Assembly (NCBI RefSeq): GCF_015751785.1
Contig: NZ_JADOTY010000001.1
Span: 1,054,001 to 1,118,000, forward strand
Origin: Micromonospora vinacea
Lineage (GTDB): Bacteria > Actinomycetota > Actinomycetes > Mycobacteriales > Micromonosporaceae
Reading direction: 5' to 3'
DNA: 64,000 bases
A model generated the notes under the pieces. That model did not search any database and was not told the DNA's origin. It saw only the letters and a program-made list of their open reading frames with translations. Positions 37,047 to 45,363 of the stretch are shown one piece after another. The first letter of the stretch is position 1; each line of letters begins with the position of its first letter. The position numbers and the translations under genes are program-made.

Positions 37047-37751
37047 ATGTCATCCACTCGCCTTGTCACCCTTCTCGGCGCTGCCGTACGGCAGCAACGA
37101 CATCTGCGCGACCTGAGTCAGCGTCAGTTGGCCGCGCTGGCCGAGGTCGACCAGGCAGCGGTGGCCCGGTTCGAACGCGGTGAGCGAGCGCCGACCATCG
37201 CCGTGCTGGAGCGGTTGCTTGCCGCGATGGATGTGCAGTTGGTCGTCGGGGTTGAGCCGTTGGACGCACACCTCGACGCCCGGATCGATGGCTTGGCCGC
37301 CCGGCCGATCGCCGAGCGAATCGACGAGCTTGGCCTGGATCGGCTGCTGGACCGGCTCACCGACTTCCCGCAGGTGATCACCGGATGCGCCGCGGCGCTG
37401 CTACAGGGTGCACCGGTGCCGGCCGACACGCTGGAGATCGCCCTGCGCTGGCAGGACGCCAAGCTGTTCACCCGCTGGCTGGAGACGAACTACGGCCAGC
37501 GGTGGAACGCCCGCTGGGGTGAGTTCGGCGGGGTGTGGTTGGAGCCCGAAGAGCCGGGCGAACACCTGTGGTCGACCCGGTACGGGGAGATAAGGGCCAC
37601 CATGTGCGACGAGCTGCCCGAGACGATCGAGGTGCGCCACGGCGGGCGGAGTTACCAGGTGGTGCCGCTCGTCGAGCTGGAACTCAGCGAGCCTCGCGCC
37701 GCCGCACTGTTACGCCGCTACCGGAACCGGCAGCCGGCCAGCAACAGCTGA
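37047..37751 (+). CDS. XRE-family regulator fused to a degenerate nucleotidyltransferase-like domain
   Basis: A 234-residue protein. Residues ~5–65 are an XRE helix-turn-helix (LGAAVRQQRHLRDLSQRQLA, VDQAAVARFERGERAPTIA). After a linker (~70–110) residues ~112–225 resemble the nucleotidyltransferase fold used in minimal NTase or AbiE-type proteins: VITGCAAALLQGAPVPADTL corresponds to the helix and motif region that in active enzymes reads G-G-x-A-A-x-x-x-G and D-x-D, but here the Asp pair is replaced by Leu-Glu-Ile-Ala. It is therefore probably inactive and may sense or bind a nucleotide. It stands alone among conserved housekeeping genes, downstream of a large palindrome. ATG 37047 is chosen; a TTG six codons upstream is less likely. 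Confidence 0.7.
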   Translation: MSSTRLVTLLGAAVRQQRHLRDLSQRQLAALAEVDQAAVARFERGERAPTIAVLERLLAAMDVQLVVGVEPLDAHLDARIDGLAARPIAERIDELGLDRLLDRLTDFPQVITGCAAALLQGAPVPADTLEIALRWQDAKLFTRWLETNYGQRWNARWGEFGGVWLEPEEPGEHLWSTRYGEIRATMCDELPETIEVRHGGRSYQVVPLVELELSEPRAAALLRRYRNRQPASNS

Positions 37752-37782
37752 GCCAACTGCCGGCCCGAGGTGCCGGCTCAGC
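37747..37782. terminator. Weak hairpin between the XRE gene and ung
   Basis: Arms gctgagcc and ggctcagc (8 bp) enclose a 20-base loop with an inner GCCGGC pair. It spans the stops of the two convergent genes. Confidence 0.4.
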
Positions 37783-38479
37783 CGGCGGTGCGCTCCCAGT
37801 CGATGGTGGGCAGGCCGGCGTCGGCGAGTGCCTTGTTGGCGGCGCTGAACGGGCGGCTGCCGAGGAAGCCGCGCGGGTTCATCGGGCTGGGGTGCCCCGC
37901 CTCCAGCACCACGTGCTGCGGGTTGGTGACCAGCGCGGCCTTCTTGCGGGCGTAGCCACCCCAGAGCAGGAAGACCACCCGCTCCGGTGCCGCGTCCAGT
38001 GCCCGGATGGTCGCGTCGGTGAACTCTTCCCAGCCGGCGTTGGCGTGCGAGCCCGGGGTGGCCTGACGGACGGTCAGCACCGCGTTGAGCAGCAGCACAC
38101 CCTGGGCGGCCCAACCATCGAGGTTGCCGCTGCGCGGCTTGGGCACGCCCACGTCCTCGCCCAGCTCCTTGAAGACGTTGCGCAACGACGGCGGCACCGT
38201 CACACCGTCGCGGACACTGAAGCTCAGCCCGTGTGCCTGCCCGGCCCGGTGGTAAGGATCCTGCCCGAGGATGAGCACCCGGGTGCCCTGCGGCGGGCAG
38301 AGCCGGTATGCCGAGAACAGGTCCTCCAACGGCGGGAAGACGGTCTGCGTCGCGTATTCGCGGGCGACGAACTCGCCCAGGGCGGCGGTGCGTGCCGGGT
38401 CGAGGTGCGGGGTGAGCACGGCACGCCACTGCTCCGGCAGGAGGGCCAGTAGATCCAGGGCGGGAGCGTCGTCGGGCAT
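37778..38479 (-). CDS. ung: Uracil-DNA glycosylase (family 1)
   Basis: Removes uracil from DNA, starting base excision repair. The 233-residue protein carries the water-activating motif GQDPYH at 72–77 (Asp74), the PPSLRNVFKEL segment, LLLNAVLTV, and the HPSP loop with the catalytic His. Length is normal. ATG 38479 begins the conserved domain. It lies 66 bases after tsaE on the same strand, so it may be the last gene of the acpS–nnr–alr–tsaE run. Confidence 0.96.
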   Translation of the reverse strand: MPDDAPALDLLALLPEQWRAVLTPHLDPARTAALGEFVAREYATQTVFPPLEDLFSAYRLCPPQGTRVLILGQDPYHRAGQAHGLSFSVRDGVTVPPSLRNVFKELGEDVGVPKPRSGNLDGWAAQGVLLLNAVLTVRQATPGSHANAGWEEFTDATIRALDAAPERVVFLLWGGYARKKAALVTNPQHVVLEAGHPSPMNPRGFLGSRPFSAANKALADAGLPTIDWERTAG

Positions 38480-38544
38480 CAGAAACCTCTCACAGCGCGG
38501 GTCGGTCCCCCGCACTCTAGGCACCGGCTACGACAACCGCCGAC

Positions 38545-39027
38545 CTAGCCCAGGTCGGCGAGCCGCCGGGCCCAGTCGCCGCCGACCGGGTCCAGCTCGA
38601 CGATGCGGGTGTCGTCGTCGCGGCGGTCGATGCGTACCCGCAGGTGCGCGTCCACCAGCTGCTCCACCAGGCCCTCGCCCCACTCCACCACTGTCACCGA
38701 GTCGTCCACCGACGCGTCGAGGTCCAGGTCGTCGATCTCGGCGCGCGGGTCGGTGGCGTCACCCAACCGGTACGCGTCGGCGTGCACCAGTGCCACCCGG
38801 CCGCCCCGGGCCGGGTCGGGGCGGTGCACCCGGGCGATCACGAAGGTCGGCGAGGTGATGTCACCGAGGACGCCGAGCCCGGCGCCGATGCCCTGGGTGA
38901 GTGCGGTCTTTCCGGCGCCCAACGGGCCGGTCAACAGCACCAGGTCGCCGGCGCGTAGCAGCCCGGCCAGCCGCTGGCCGAAGTCCCGAGTGTCCTCGAC
39001 GGTCGGCAGCTTGACGACGTGACTCAC
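38545..39027 (-). CDS. tsaE: tRNA threonylcarbamoyladenosine biosynthesis ATPase TsaE
   Basis: A 160-residue P-loop ATPase, Walker A GPLGAGKT at 34–41, switch region GDITSPTFVIARVH, and Walker B-like region VALVHADAYRLGD. The late WGEGLVEQL segment is typical. It powers turnover of the TsaB–TsaD complex encoded 9–11 genes away, at 34431–36626. Start overlaps the preceding hydrolase stop by four bases (ATGA). Confidence 0.96.
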   Translation of the reverse strand: MSHVVKLPTVEDTRDFGQRLAGLLRAGDLVLLTGPLGAGKTALTQGIGAGLGVLGDITSPTFVIARVHRPDPARGGRVALVHADAYRLGDATDPRAEIDDLDLDASVDDSVTVVEWGEGLVEQLVDAHLRVRIDRRDDDTRIVELDPVGGDWARRLADLG

Positions 39028-40127
39028 CGTTCCTCCACGCTCTGCAATGACTCCAGGAACCGCGCCAGCGCGGCGTTGACCTCGTCCGCGTGCTCCAACA
39101 TCACCACGTGACCGCTGTCCTTGATCTTCACGAACTCGGCGTGCGGCAACCGGCGGACGATCTCCTCGGAGTGTGTCACCGGAGTGATCATGTCTTTGTC
39201 GCCGACCACCACCAGCACCGGAGTCGCCGCCAGCGCCGCCAGCGCCGGGAAGCGCGAATGGGTGGCCAGGGTCCGCAGGTAGCGGGTCACCGTGTCGGCA
39301 GACGTCCGGGAGTTCATCGTCTCCACGTAGGACACCAGCGACGGGCTGGGCTTGCGGGTGCCGAAACCGTACTTGCGGGTCAGCAGCCAGGCCACGTTCG
39401 ACGTGGACTTGCGAGCCTTGTCGATCACCGGCCCGCCGTACCGGGTGGCGTTGCTGACCATGTAGAGCACCGGGCCACCGACCCGGCCGAGCAGCGCGGG
39501 TGCGACCAGCTTGGTCTCCGCGATGAGCCCGCCCGACGTGGCCATCAGCACGGTGCCCACCACCCGGTCACCGAACAGCTCCGGGAACAGCTCGGCGAAC
39601 GCCATGATTGTCATGCCGCCCATCGAGTGGCCGACCAGCACCAGCGGCCCGTCCGGGGCGGTCCGGTCGATCACCTGGCGCAACGTCCGGCCGAGCACCG
39701 TGAGGTCGTACTCCCCGGTCTCCAACCGGCCGGACCGGCCGTGACCGGGCTGGTCGTACGCCACGATCCGGTAGTCACCGCGGGCGGCGAGCATCTGGCG
39801 CTGGAAGTGGAACGTCCCCATGTCCAGGCAGAAGCCGTGCACCAGCACCACAGTCGGGCGCCCCGGCACCGGTCGGGTCGGCTCGACCACCTCGACGTGG
39901 ATGTCCGTGCCGTCCGGCAACTCCAGGCGGAACGCCTCGTCGTACCGCTGCTGGTCGAACGTCTCGTGCGCGTAGCGGTCGGCCGGGTCGGCCTTGAGTC
40001 GGCGGACCAGGGTCCGTTCGGTCGCGACCCCGGCCGCCAGACCCGCCGCGGCCACCCCCACCGCCGCGCCGACGATCCCCGCGACCCGGCCCGCGGCCGT
40101 CCGCGGACGTGGAATGCGGTAGTTCAC
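39024..40127 (-). CDS. Alpha/beta hydrolase with N-terminal membrane segment
   Basis: A 367-residue hydrolase. Residues ~14–32 form a hydrophobic Ala/Gly/Val helix, probably an anchor. The hydrolase domain (~70–360) has VVLVHGFCLDMG (oxyanion region), the nucleophile elbow GHSMGG, the acid in VLVVVGDKDMITP and the base His in KDSGHVVMLEH. Substrate is unknown. It sits between alr and tsaE, an arrangement found in other actinomycetes, and is translationally coupled to tsaE. Confidence 0.88.
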   Translation of the reverse strand: MNYRIPRPRTAAGRVAGIVGAAVGVAAAGLAAGVATERTLVRRLKADPADRYAHETFDQQRYDEAFRLELPDGTDIHVEVVEPTRPVPGRPTVVLVHGFCLDMGTFHFQRQMLAARGDYRIVAYDQPGHGRSGRLETGEYDLTVLGRTLRQVIDRTAPDGPLVLVGHSMGGMTIMAFAELFPELFGDRVVGTVLMATSGGLIAETKLVAPALLGRVGGPVLYMVSNATRYGGPVIDKARKSTSNVAWLLTRKYGFGTRKPSPSLVSYVETMNSRTSADTVTRYLRTLATHSRFPALAALAATPVLVVVGDKDMITPVTHSEEIVRRLPHAEFVKIKDSGHVVMLEHADEVNAALARFLESLQSVEER

Positions 40128-40182
40128 GGCGCCACCTTGGTTCGCGACTGCGGGGCTCGCAACCCCGGCTCACTCCTCACGC

Positions 40183-41301
40183 TCACGGTTTCTCGCCGTC
40201 GTAGACCCGGGGCACCCGCGTGCCGCCGAACCGGGTGACGATCTCGTAGTTGATCGTGCCGACCGCCTCGGCCCAGTCGTCCGCTGTCGGTTCGCCGTCG
40301 GCACCGCTGCCGAAGAGCGTCGCCACGTCGCCGTCGGCCACCGGGTCGTCACCGCAGTCGAGCACGAACTGGTCCATGCAGACCCGCCCCGAGATGGTCC
40401 GGCGTACGCCGCCGAGCTGCACCGGGCCGGTGTTGGACGCGTGCCGGGGAACCCCGTCGGCGTACCCGAGTGGCACCACGGCGAGGTTCGCGTCGGTTTC
40501 CGTGGTGTAGGCGTGCCCGTAGGAGATACCGGTGCCGGCGGGCACCCGCTTGGTGAGCATCACCCGGGCGCGGGCGGTCATCGCCGGCCGCAACCCGTAC
40601 GTCTCGCCGGCCACCGGGGAGAGCCCGTAGATGGCCAGGCCGGGGCGGACCAGGTCGAAGTGGGTGTCCGGGCGGGTGAGGGTGGCGGCCGAGTTGGCGA
40701 GGTGCCGCCAGCGCGGTCGCAGCCCGGCTCGCTCGACCATGGCCAGCCCTTCGTGGAAGACGGCCAGTTGACGGTCGGTGGTGGGGTGGCCGGGCGAGTC
40801 CGCGTACACGAAGTGGCTCCACACGCCGACCACCTCGACCAGGCCGTCTGCCTGCGCCTTCGCGGCGGCGTCCAGCAGCGCGGGCCAGTCGGCGACTGTC
40901 GCGCCACCCCGGGACAGCCCCGTATCGATCTTGAGGTGCAGGCGGGCGGGACGCCCGGCCAGGCGACTCGCCTCGACCATCTCGTCCAGTTGCGCCAGGC
41001 TGGCCGCGCCCAGGTCAACCCCGGCGGTGACGCCCTCGTGCAGCGGCAACCCGGGCGCGAGCAGCCAGGCCAGTACCGGCACTGTCACCCCGCCCCGGCG
41101 CAGGGTGAGCGCCTCGTCGAGGGTGCAGACACCGAGCCAGTCAGCCCCGGCGTCGAGCGCCGCGCGGGCGGCCGGAAGCATGCCGTGGCCGTACCCGTCG
41201 GCCTTCACCACCGCCATCAACTCGGCGGTGGTGCCGGAGCGGAGCCTGCTCACGTTCTCGCGGATGGCGTCAAGATCGACGCGTACCTCGGCCTGCCACA
41301 T
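40183..41301 (-). CDS. alr: Alanine racemase
   Basis: PLP enzyme making D-alanine for peptidoglycan. The 372-residue protein has the PLP lysine at 33 (VVKADGYGHG), the KIDTGLSRGG loop, and the second catalytic base Tyr in GTGISYGHAYTT. The C-terminal beta domain ends with the usual GRVCMDQFVLDCGDDP. It lies 90 bases after nnr and 55 bases before the hydrolase gene, on the same strand. Confidence 0.97.
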   Translation of the reverse strand: MWQAEVRVDLDAIRENVSRLRSGTTAELMAVVKADGYGHGMLPAARAALDAGADWLGVCTLDEALTLRRGGVTVPVLAWLLAPGLPLHEGVTAGVDLGAASLAQLDEMVEASRLAGRPARLHLKIDTGLSRGGATVADWPALLDAAAKAQADGLVEVVGVWSHFVYADSPGHPTTDRQLAVFHEGLAMVERAGLRPRWRHLANSAATLTRPDTHFDLVRPGLAIYGLSPVAGETYGLRPAMTARARVMLTKRVPAGTGISYGHAYTTETDANLAVVPLGYADGVPRHASNTGPVQLGGVRRTISGRVCMDQFVLDCGDDPVADGDVATLFGSGADGEPTADDWAEAVGTINYEIVTRFGGTRVPRVYDGEKP

Positions 41302-41391
41302 GCGCCCAGCCTACTTTCCGCCGTGATCACCGCGGGCGGCGACGCACGTCCCGGTGCGGCGATCCGGTCACCGCACCCGGAACCGCCCGGT

Positions 41392-42861
41392 TCAGCCCAG
41401 CCGGGCCAGCACCGGGCGCAACGCGGTCGCCACGTCCGGCGCGGTCACCGGCCCGCTCCGGGCCGCCTCCCGCCCGGCGAGCCCGTGCAGGTACGCGGCC
41501 GAGGCGGCGGCCCGATCGGCCGGCACCCCGGCCGCCAGCAGCGAGCCGAGCAGCCCGGCCAACACGTCGCCGGTGCCGCCGGTGGCCAGCGCCGGGGTGC
41601 CGGTCGGGTTGACGTACGCCCGACCGTCCGGCGTGCCGATCACCGTGCGGTCGCCCTTGAGCAGCACCACAGCGTTCATCCAGGCGGCGAGCCGCAGCGC
41701 GGCGCCGACCCGGTCGGTGCCCGGCTCCTCCCCGCAGAGACGGGTGAACTCCCGGTCGTGCGGGGTGACCACGATGGGCGCGTCCCGACCCCGCAGCCGG
41801 TCGGCGAGCGAGCCGTCCACCAGCAGGGTCAGCGCGTCGGCGTCGAGCACCACCGGCACCGGGGCGGCCAGTACGGCGCGCAGCTCGGCCGCCGCGTCGG
41901 CGCCGGTGCCCAGCCCGGAGCCGCAGACCCAGGCCTGCACCCGGCCCGCGTCGGCGACCCGCCCGCTGGCGATCACCGACGGATGCTGGTGCAGCACCTC
42001 GGCGCGGGCGCTGCCGGCGTAGCGGACCAGGCCGGTCGGCCCGGCCAGGGCGCCGCCCACGGAGAGCACCGCCGCGCCGGGGTAGGTCGCCGACCCGGTG
42101 GCCACACCCACCACGCCCCGGGTGTACTTCTCCGAGGCCGGGCCCAGCTGGGGCCACCAGTCGACCACGTCGGACCACTCGGTGACCCGCAGCGCCGGGG
42201 TGCCACGCAGCCACGGCCGCAGCCCGATGTCGACCACCTCGACCTGCCCGGCCAGGGCGGCGGCCGGCCCGACCACCAGGGCGGGCTTCAGTGCGCCGAA
42301 GGCCACCGTCACGTCGGCGCGGACCGCTGTGGGCCGGCCGGACGCGGACAGCGGCACGTGGCCGGTGTCGACAGCGACCCCGCTGGGCACGTCGACCGCC
42401 AGCACTGTGGCCCGCTCCCCGTCGCGTCCGCGCAGTTCGCAGAGGCGCTGGACCACCTCGTCCGCGTTCGCCCGTAGCCCACCGGTGCCGCCGATGCCGA
42501 CGATGCCGTCGAGGACCAGGTCGACCGGGCCGGCCGGATCCGGCACCAGCCGGCCGCCGGCGGCTCGCAGCGCGGCCAGGCCGGCGGCGTGCGCCCGCCC
42601 GGGGGTGAGCAGCAGGGCGGACACCTGGACACCCCGGCGGGCCAGCCGCTCCCCCGCGTACAGCGCGTCGCCGCCGTTGTCACCGGACCCGACGAGCAGC
42701 AGCACCCGGGCCCCGTAGACCCCGCCCCGCTCGGCGAGCAGGAGCGCGGCGCGGCGGGCCAGGCCTGCGGCGGCCCGCTGCATCAGCGTCCCCTCCGGCA
42801 GCGTGCCCATCAACCCCGCCTCGGCCGCCCGTACGTCGGCCACCCGCCACACCGCTCTCAT
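41392..42861 (-). CDS. nnr: Bifunctional NAD(P)H-hydrate epimerase / ADP-dependent dehydratase
   Basis: Repairs hydrated NADH and NADPH. The 489-residue protein is the fused form: an N-terminal YjeF_N epimerase (VLLLVGSGDNGGDALYAGER, AVDVPSGVAVDTG) and a C-terminal YjeF_C ADP-dependent dehydratase (PVVLDADALTLL, PHDREFTRLCG, and the phosphate loop ATGGTGDVLAGLLG). ATG 42861 starts the conserved segment MRAVWRVADVRAAE. It lies 55 bases after acpS in the cell-wall and cofactor operon, the same order as in mycobacteria. Confidence 0.95.
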   Translation of the reverse strand: MRAVWRVADVRAAEAGLMGTLPEGTLMQRAAAGLARRAALLLAERGGVYGARVLLLVGSGDNGGDALYAGERLARRGVQVSALLLTPGRAHAAGLAALRAAGGRLVPDPAGPVDLVLDGIVGIGGTGGLRANADEVVQRLCELRGRDGERATVLAVDVPSGVAVDTGHVPLSASGRPTAVRADVTVAFGALKPALVVGPAAALAGQVEVVDIGLRPWLRGTPALRVTEWSDVVDWWPQLGPASEKYTRGVVGVATGSATYPGAAVLSVGGALAGPTGLVRYAGSARAEVLHQHPSVIASGRVADAGRVQAWVCGSGLGTGADAAAELRAVLAAPVPVVLDADALTLLVDGSLADRLRGRDAPIVVTPHDREFTRLCGEEPGTDRVGAALRLAAWMNAVVLLKGDRTVIGTPDGRAYVNPTGTPALATGGTGDVLAGLLGSLLAAGVPADRAAASAAYLHGLAGREAARSGPVTAPDVATALRPVLARLG

Positions 42862-42916
42862 GCCACCGTGTCCCATCCCGTTCGCGGGCGGGCCCGACCG
42901 GCCCTCCCGCCCGACG

Positions 42917-43288
42917 TCATCGTTCCGCGACCACCATCGCCGACGCGATCCCGCCGTCGTGCGACAACGAGAGGTGCCAGTGGTTGACCCCACGCGCGTC
43001 GGCCACCGCCGCGACAGTGCCGGAGACGGCCAGCCAGGGGCGGCCATCCGGGTCGGGCACGATCTCGCAGTCGTGCCAGTTGAGCCCGGCCGGTGCGCCG
43101 AGTGCCTTGGCCACCGCCTCCTTGGCGGCGAACCGGGCGGCGAGCGACTCGGGCGAGCGCGGGTTGCCGGCGCGGGTGTGCCGCTCGGCCTCGGTGAAGA
43201 GCCGGTCGGCGAGCAGCGGCGTCCGGGCCAGGGCCCGGGCGAACCGGTCGACCAGGACGACGTCGATGCCGACAGCGACGATCACCAC
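42917..43288 (-). CDS. acpS: Holo-[acyl-carrier-protein] synthase
   Basis: Transfers phosphopantetheine from CoA to the acyl carrier protein of fatty acid synthesis. The 123-residue protein has [14 protein letters not shown] with the metal-binding Asp, [16 protein letters not shown] with the second ligand Glu, and a C-terminal [17 protein letters not shown]. Length and motifs are standard for AcpS. It heads the minus-strand run acpS–nnr–alr–hydrolase–tsaE–ung. Confidence 0.95.
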   Translation of the reverse strand: MVIVAVGIDVVLVDRFARALARTPLLADRLFTEAERHTRAGNPRSPESLAARFAAKEAVAKALGAPAGLNWHDCEIVPDPDGRPWLAVSGTVAAVADARGVNHWHLSLSHDGGIASAMVVAER

Positions 43289-43459
43289 TTCACCCTACCG
43301 GCGGTCGGGGCCGCAGATTAGCCGTCGGGCTCGCGCTGGGCAACGCCTGTGGACACCCCGGGGTACGCCTCGACGCCGGCTGTCCACAGGGCACGGCGCA
43401 ACCTCCGGTACGGGCCTAGCGTCAGCGCGTCGATGCCGATCGTCCACGGGGGTGGGGTC

Positions 43460-43756
43460 ATGACCGACGAGCCGTTCGCCGTCCGACCGGAGGAGTTGCG
43501 GGCGGTCGCCGTCCTGCTCGACGACGAGGCGCGCCGGTTGGCGTTGGGCCTCGCAGGGCTGCCGGGGTTGGTGGTGGCGGCGCCCGAGTGGCGAGCTGGA
43601 GCGGCCCTGGCCGGGTTGGAGGCGGCCGGGCACGCCTGGTTCTGCCGGCTCGGTGGCCGGGTCGCGGCGACCTCCGGCGGGGTCCGGGCGGCGGCCGAGG
43701 CGTACGAGACGGTGGACGACCGTGCCGCCGACCGCTTCGCCACCCTGCCCCGGTGA
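43460..43756 (+). CDS. EspC-like (type VII secretion-type) small helical protein
   Basis: A 98-residue protein of two long helices. It begins FAVRPEELRAVAVLLDDEAR and ends GGVRAAAEAYETVDDRAADR plus FATLPR, a layout typical of the EspC/DUF2580 family of type VII secretion substrates, with AAAEAYETVDD matching the usual A-x3-Y-x2-x-D ending. The middle (LPGLVVAAPEWRAGAALAGL) replaces the WXG turn. Its stop overlaps the start of the DUF1023 hydrolase gene by four bases (GTGA), so the pair is translationally coupled. ATG 43460 follows GGGGTC; the ribosome site is ggggtggggt. Confidence 0.75.
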   Translation: MTDEPFAVRPEELRAVAVLLDDEARRLALGLAGLPGLVVAAPEWRAGAALAGLEAAGHAWFCRLGGRVAATSGGVRAAAEAYETVDDRAADRFATLPR

Positions 43757-45360
43757 GCGGCGTCGGCTATCGGCAGCTGTGGGCTGTCGATCCGGAAGGG
43801 TGGCGGGCCGCCGGGGCGGCGTGGGCGGGGTTGGTCGGGCCGGTCGATCGGCGGGTCGGCGGGTTGCGCGCGTCCGGCGGGCGGTTGCGGGGCGGTTGGT
43901 CGGGTGCGGCCTCTGCGGCGGCGGACGCCCGGCTCGCCGGCCTCCGGGACGAGCTGGCCTCGGTGGCACCCGCGCTGATCGAGGTCGACCAGGTGCTGGC
44001 CGAGTTGGCCGGCCGGCTGACGGTGGCGAAGGCACGGCTCGCCGAGGCGGTCGCCCAGGCCGACGCGGCCGGCCTGCTGGTGGACCGCTCGGGCGGGGTG
44101 CGGGTCGATCCCGCCCGGGTTCGGCCCACCGACCGGGCCGCTGCGGCAGCGGCGGGGATGGCGGCGGCTGGGGTGGCAGCGGCCCTGCGGGCCGCGCTCG
44201 ACGGGGCAGCAGTCGCGGACCGGGTCGCCGCCGACCGGTTGGATGAGCTGGCGAGGGCCGCCGGCACCGGCTGGGCCTCCCCGCCTCCGCCGGGCCGACC
44301 GGCCCTCGGTGCCGCGCCCGCGCTGGTCAGCGCCTGGTGGTCCGGGTTGACCCCGGCGCAGCGTCGGTGGCTGATCGGGCGCGAGCCGGCCCTCGTCGGT
44401 CGGTTGGACGGGGTTCCGGTGGCCGCCCGCGACCAGGCCAACCGGTTACGGCTCGACGTCTGGCGTGCGGAGCTGCTGGCCGAGCGGCGACGGTTGCTGT
44501 CAGGGGTGCCGCCGGGGACGCTCGCGTCGATCCGGCTGCGTGGGGTGGCCGGGCGGTTGGCCGGCCTGGACGCGCTGGTCGGGCGGTTGACGGCCGACGG
44601 GGCACCACGGGCGTACCTGCTCGGGTTGGATCCGGCCGGTGAGGGCCGGGTGGTGGTGGCGCTCGGCGACCCGGACCACGCCGACCGGGTGCTCACCTAC
44701 GTGCCGGGGATGACCGCCGGCCTGAACGACGCCCCCGGCGAGTTGGGTAGGGCGGCACGGGTGCTGGACCGGTGCGCGGCGCTCGCCCCGGGTGAGCGCA
44801 GCGCGGCGGTGCTCTGGTTGGACTACGACGCGCCGGATTTCCTGACCGAGGCCGCCTCGGCGGGCCAGGCCCGGGACGCCGGCCCGGCGTTGCACCGCTT
44901 CCAGGAGGGGCTGCGCGCCAGCCACGAAGGGCCCCCGGCCCGGCAGACAGTGCTCGGGCACAGCTACGGGTCGCTGGTGGTGGGTGTGGCCGCCCGGGAG
45001 CACGGGCTGGCCGCCGACGCGCTGGTCTTCGTCGGCTCGCCCGGTGTCGGCGCGTCGCACGCCGCCGAGTTGGGCGTGCCACCCGGGGAGGTCTGGGCGA
45101 GCAGCGCCCCCGACGACGTGATCCGGGCGGCCCAGTCACCGGACGAGCTGGCCCGACGGGCCCTGCTGCGTACGGCGCCGCTGGCTGCCGTGCTGGGCTG
45201 GCCGGGCCGGACCGGGCACGAGCTGTGGTTCGGGCACGACCCGTCCGACCCCGGGTTCGGCGGTCGGGTCTTCGGCAGTGGGCGGGGCGGGCACACCGGT
45301 TACTGGGACCCGGGCAATCCCGCGCTGGACGGGATGGCCCGGGTCGTGCTGGGCCGCTGA
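43753..45360 (+). CDS. WXG-like helical domain fused to DUF1023 alpha/beta hydrolase
   Basis: A 535-residue protein. Residues ~1–90 are a WXG100-like helical hairpin (GLRASGGRLRGGWSGAASAA holds a W-S-G turn). A long Ala-rich helical region follows to ~200. The C-terminal ~260 residues are a DUF1023 hydrolase: VVVALGDPDHADRVLTYVPG, VLWLDYDAPDF, the nucleophile elbow in TVLGHSYGSLVVG, and the base His region near GFGGRVFGSGRGGHTGYW. This layout is a typical candidate effector of a type VII or related secretion system. GTG 43753 overlaps the preceding EspC-like gene. Secretion and activity are inferred; no secretion apparatus is encoded here. It converges on glmS with 3 bases between stops. Confidence 0.8.
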   Translation: MSGVGYRQLWAVDPEGWRAAGAAWAGLVGPVDRRVGGLRASGGRLRGGWSGAASAAADARLAGLRDELASVAPALIEVDQVLAELAGRLTVAKARLAEAVAQADAAGLLVDRSGGVRVDPARVRPTDRAAAAAAGMAAAGVAAALRAALDGAAVADRVAADRLDELARAAGTGWASPPPPGRPALGAAPALVSAWWSGLTPAQRRWLIGREPALVGRLDGVPVAARDQANRLRLDVWRAELLAERRRLLSGVPPGTLASIRLRGVAGRLAGLDALVGRLTADGAPRAYLLGLDPAGEGRVVVALGDPDHADRVLTYVPGMTAGLNDAPGELGRAARVLDRCAALAPGERSAAVLWLDYDAPDFLTEAASAGQARDAGPALHRFQEGLRASHEGPPARQTVLGHSYGSLVVGVAAREHGLAADALVFVGSPGVGASHAAELGVPPGEVWASSAPDDVIRAAQSPDELARRALLRTAPLAAVLGWPGRTGHELWFGHDPSDPGFGGRVFGSGRGGHTGYWDPGNPALDGMARVVLGR

Positions 45361-45363
45361 GGG

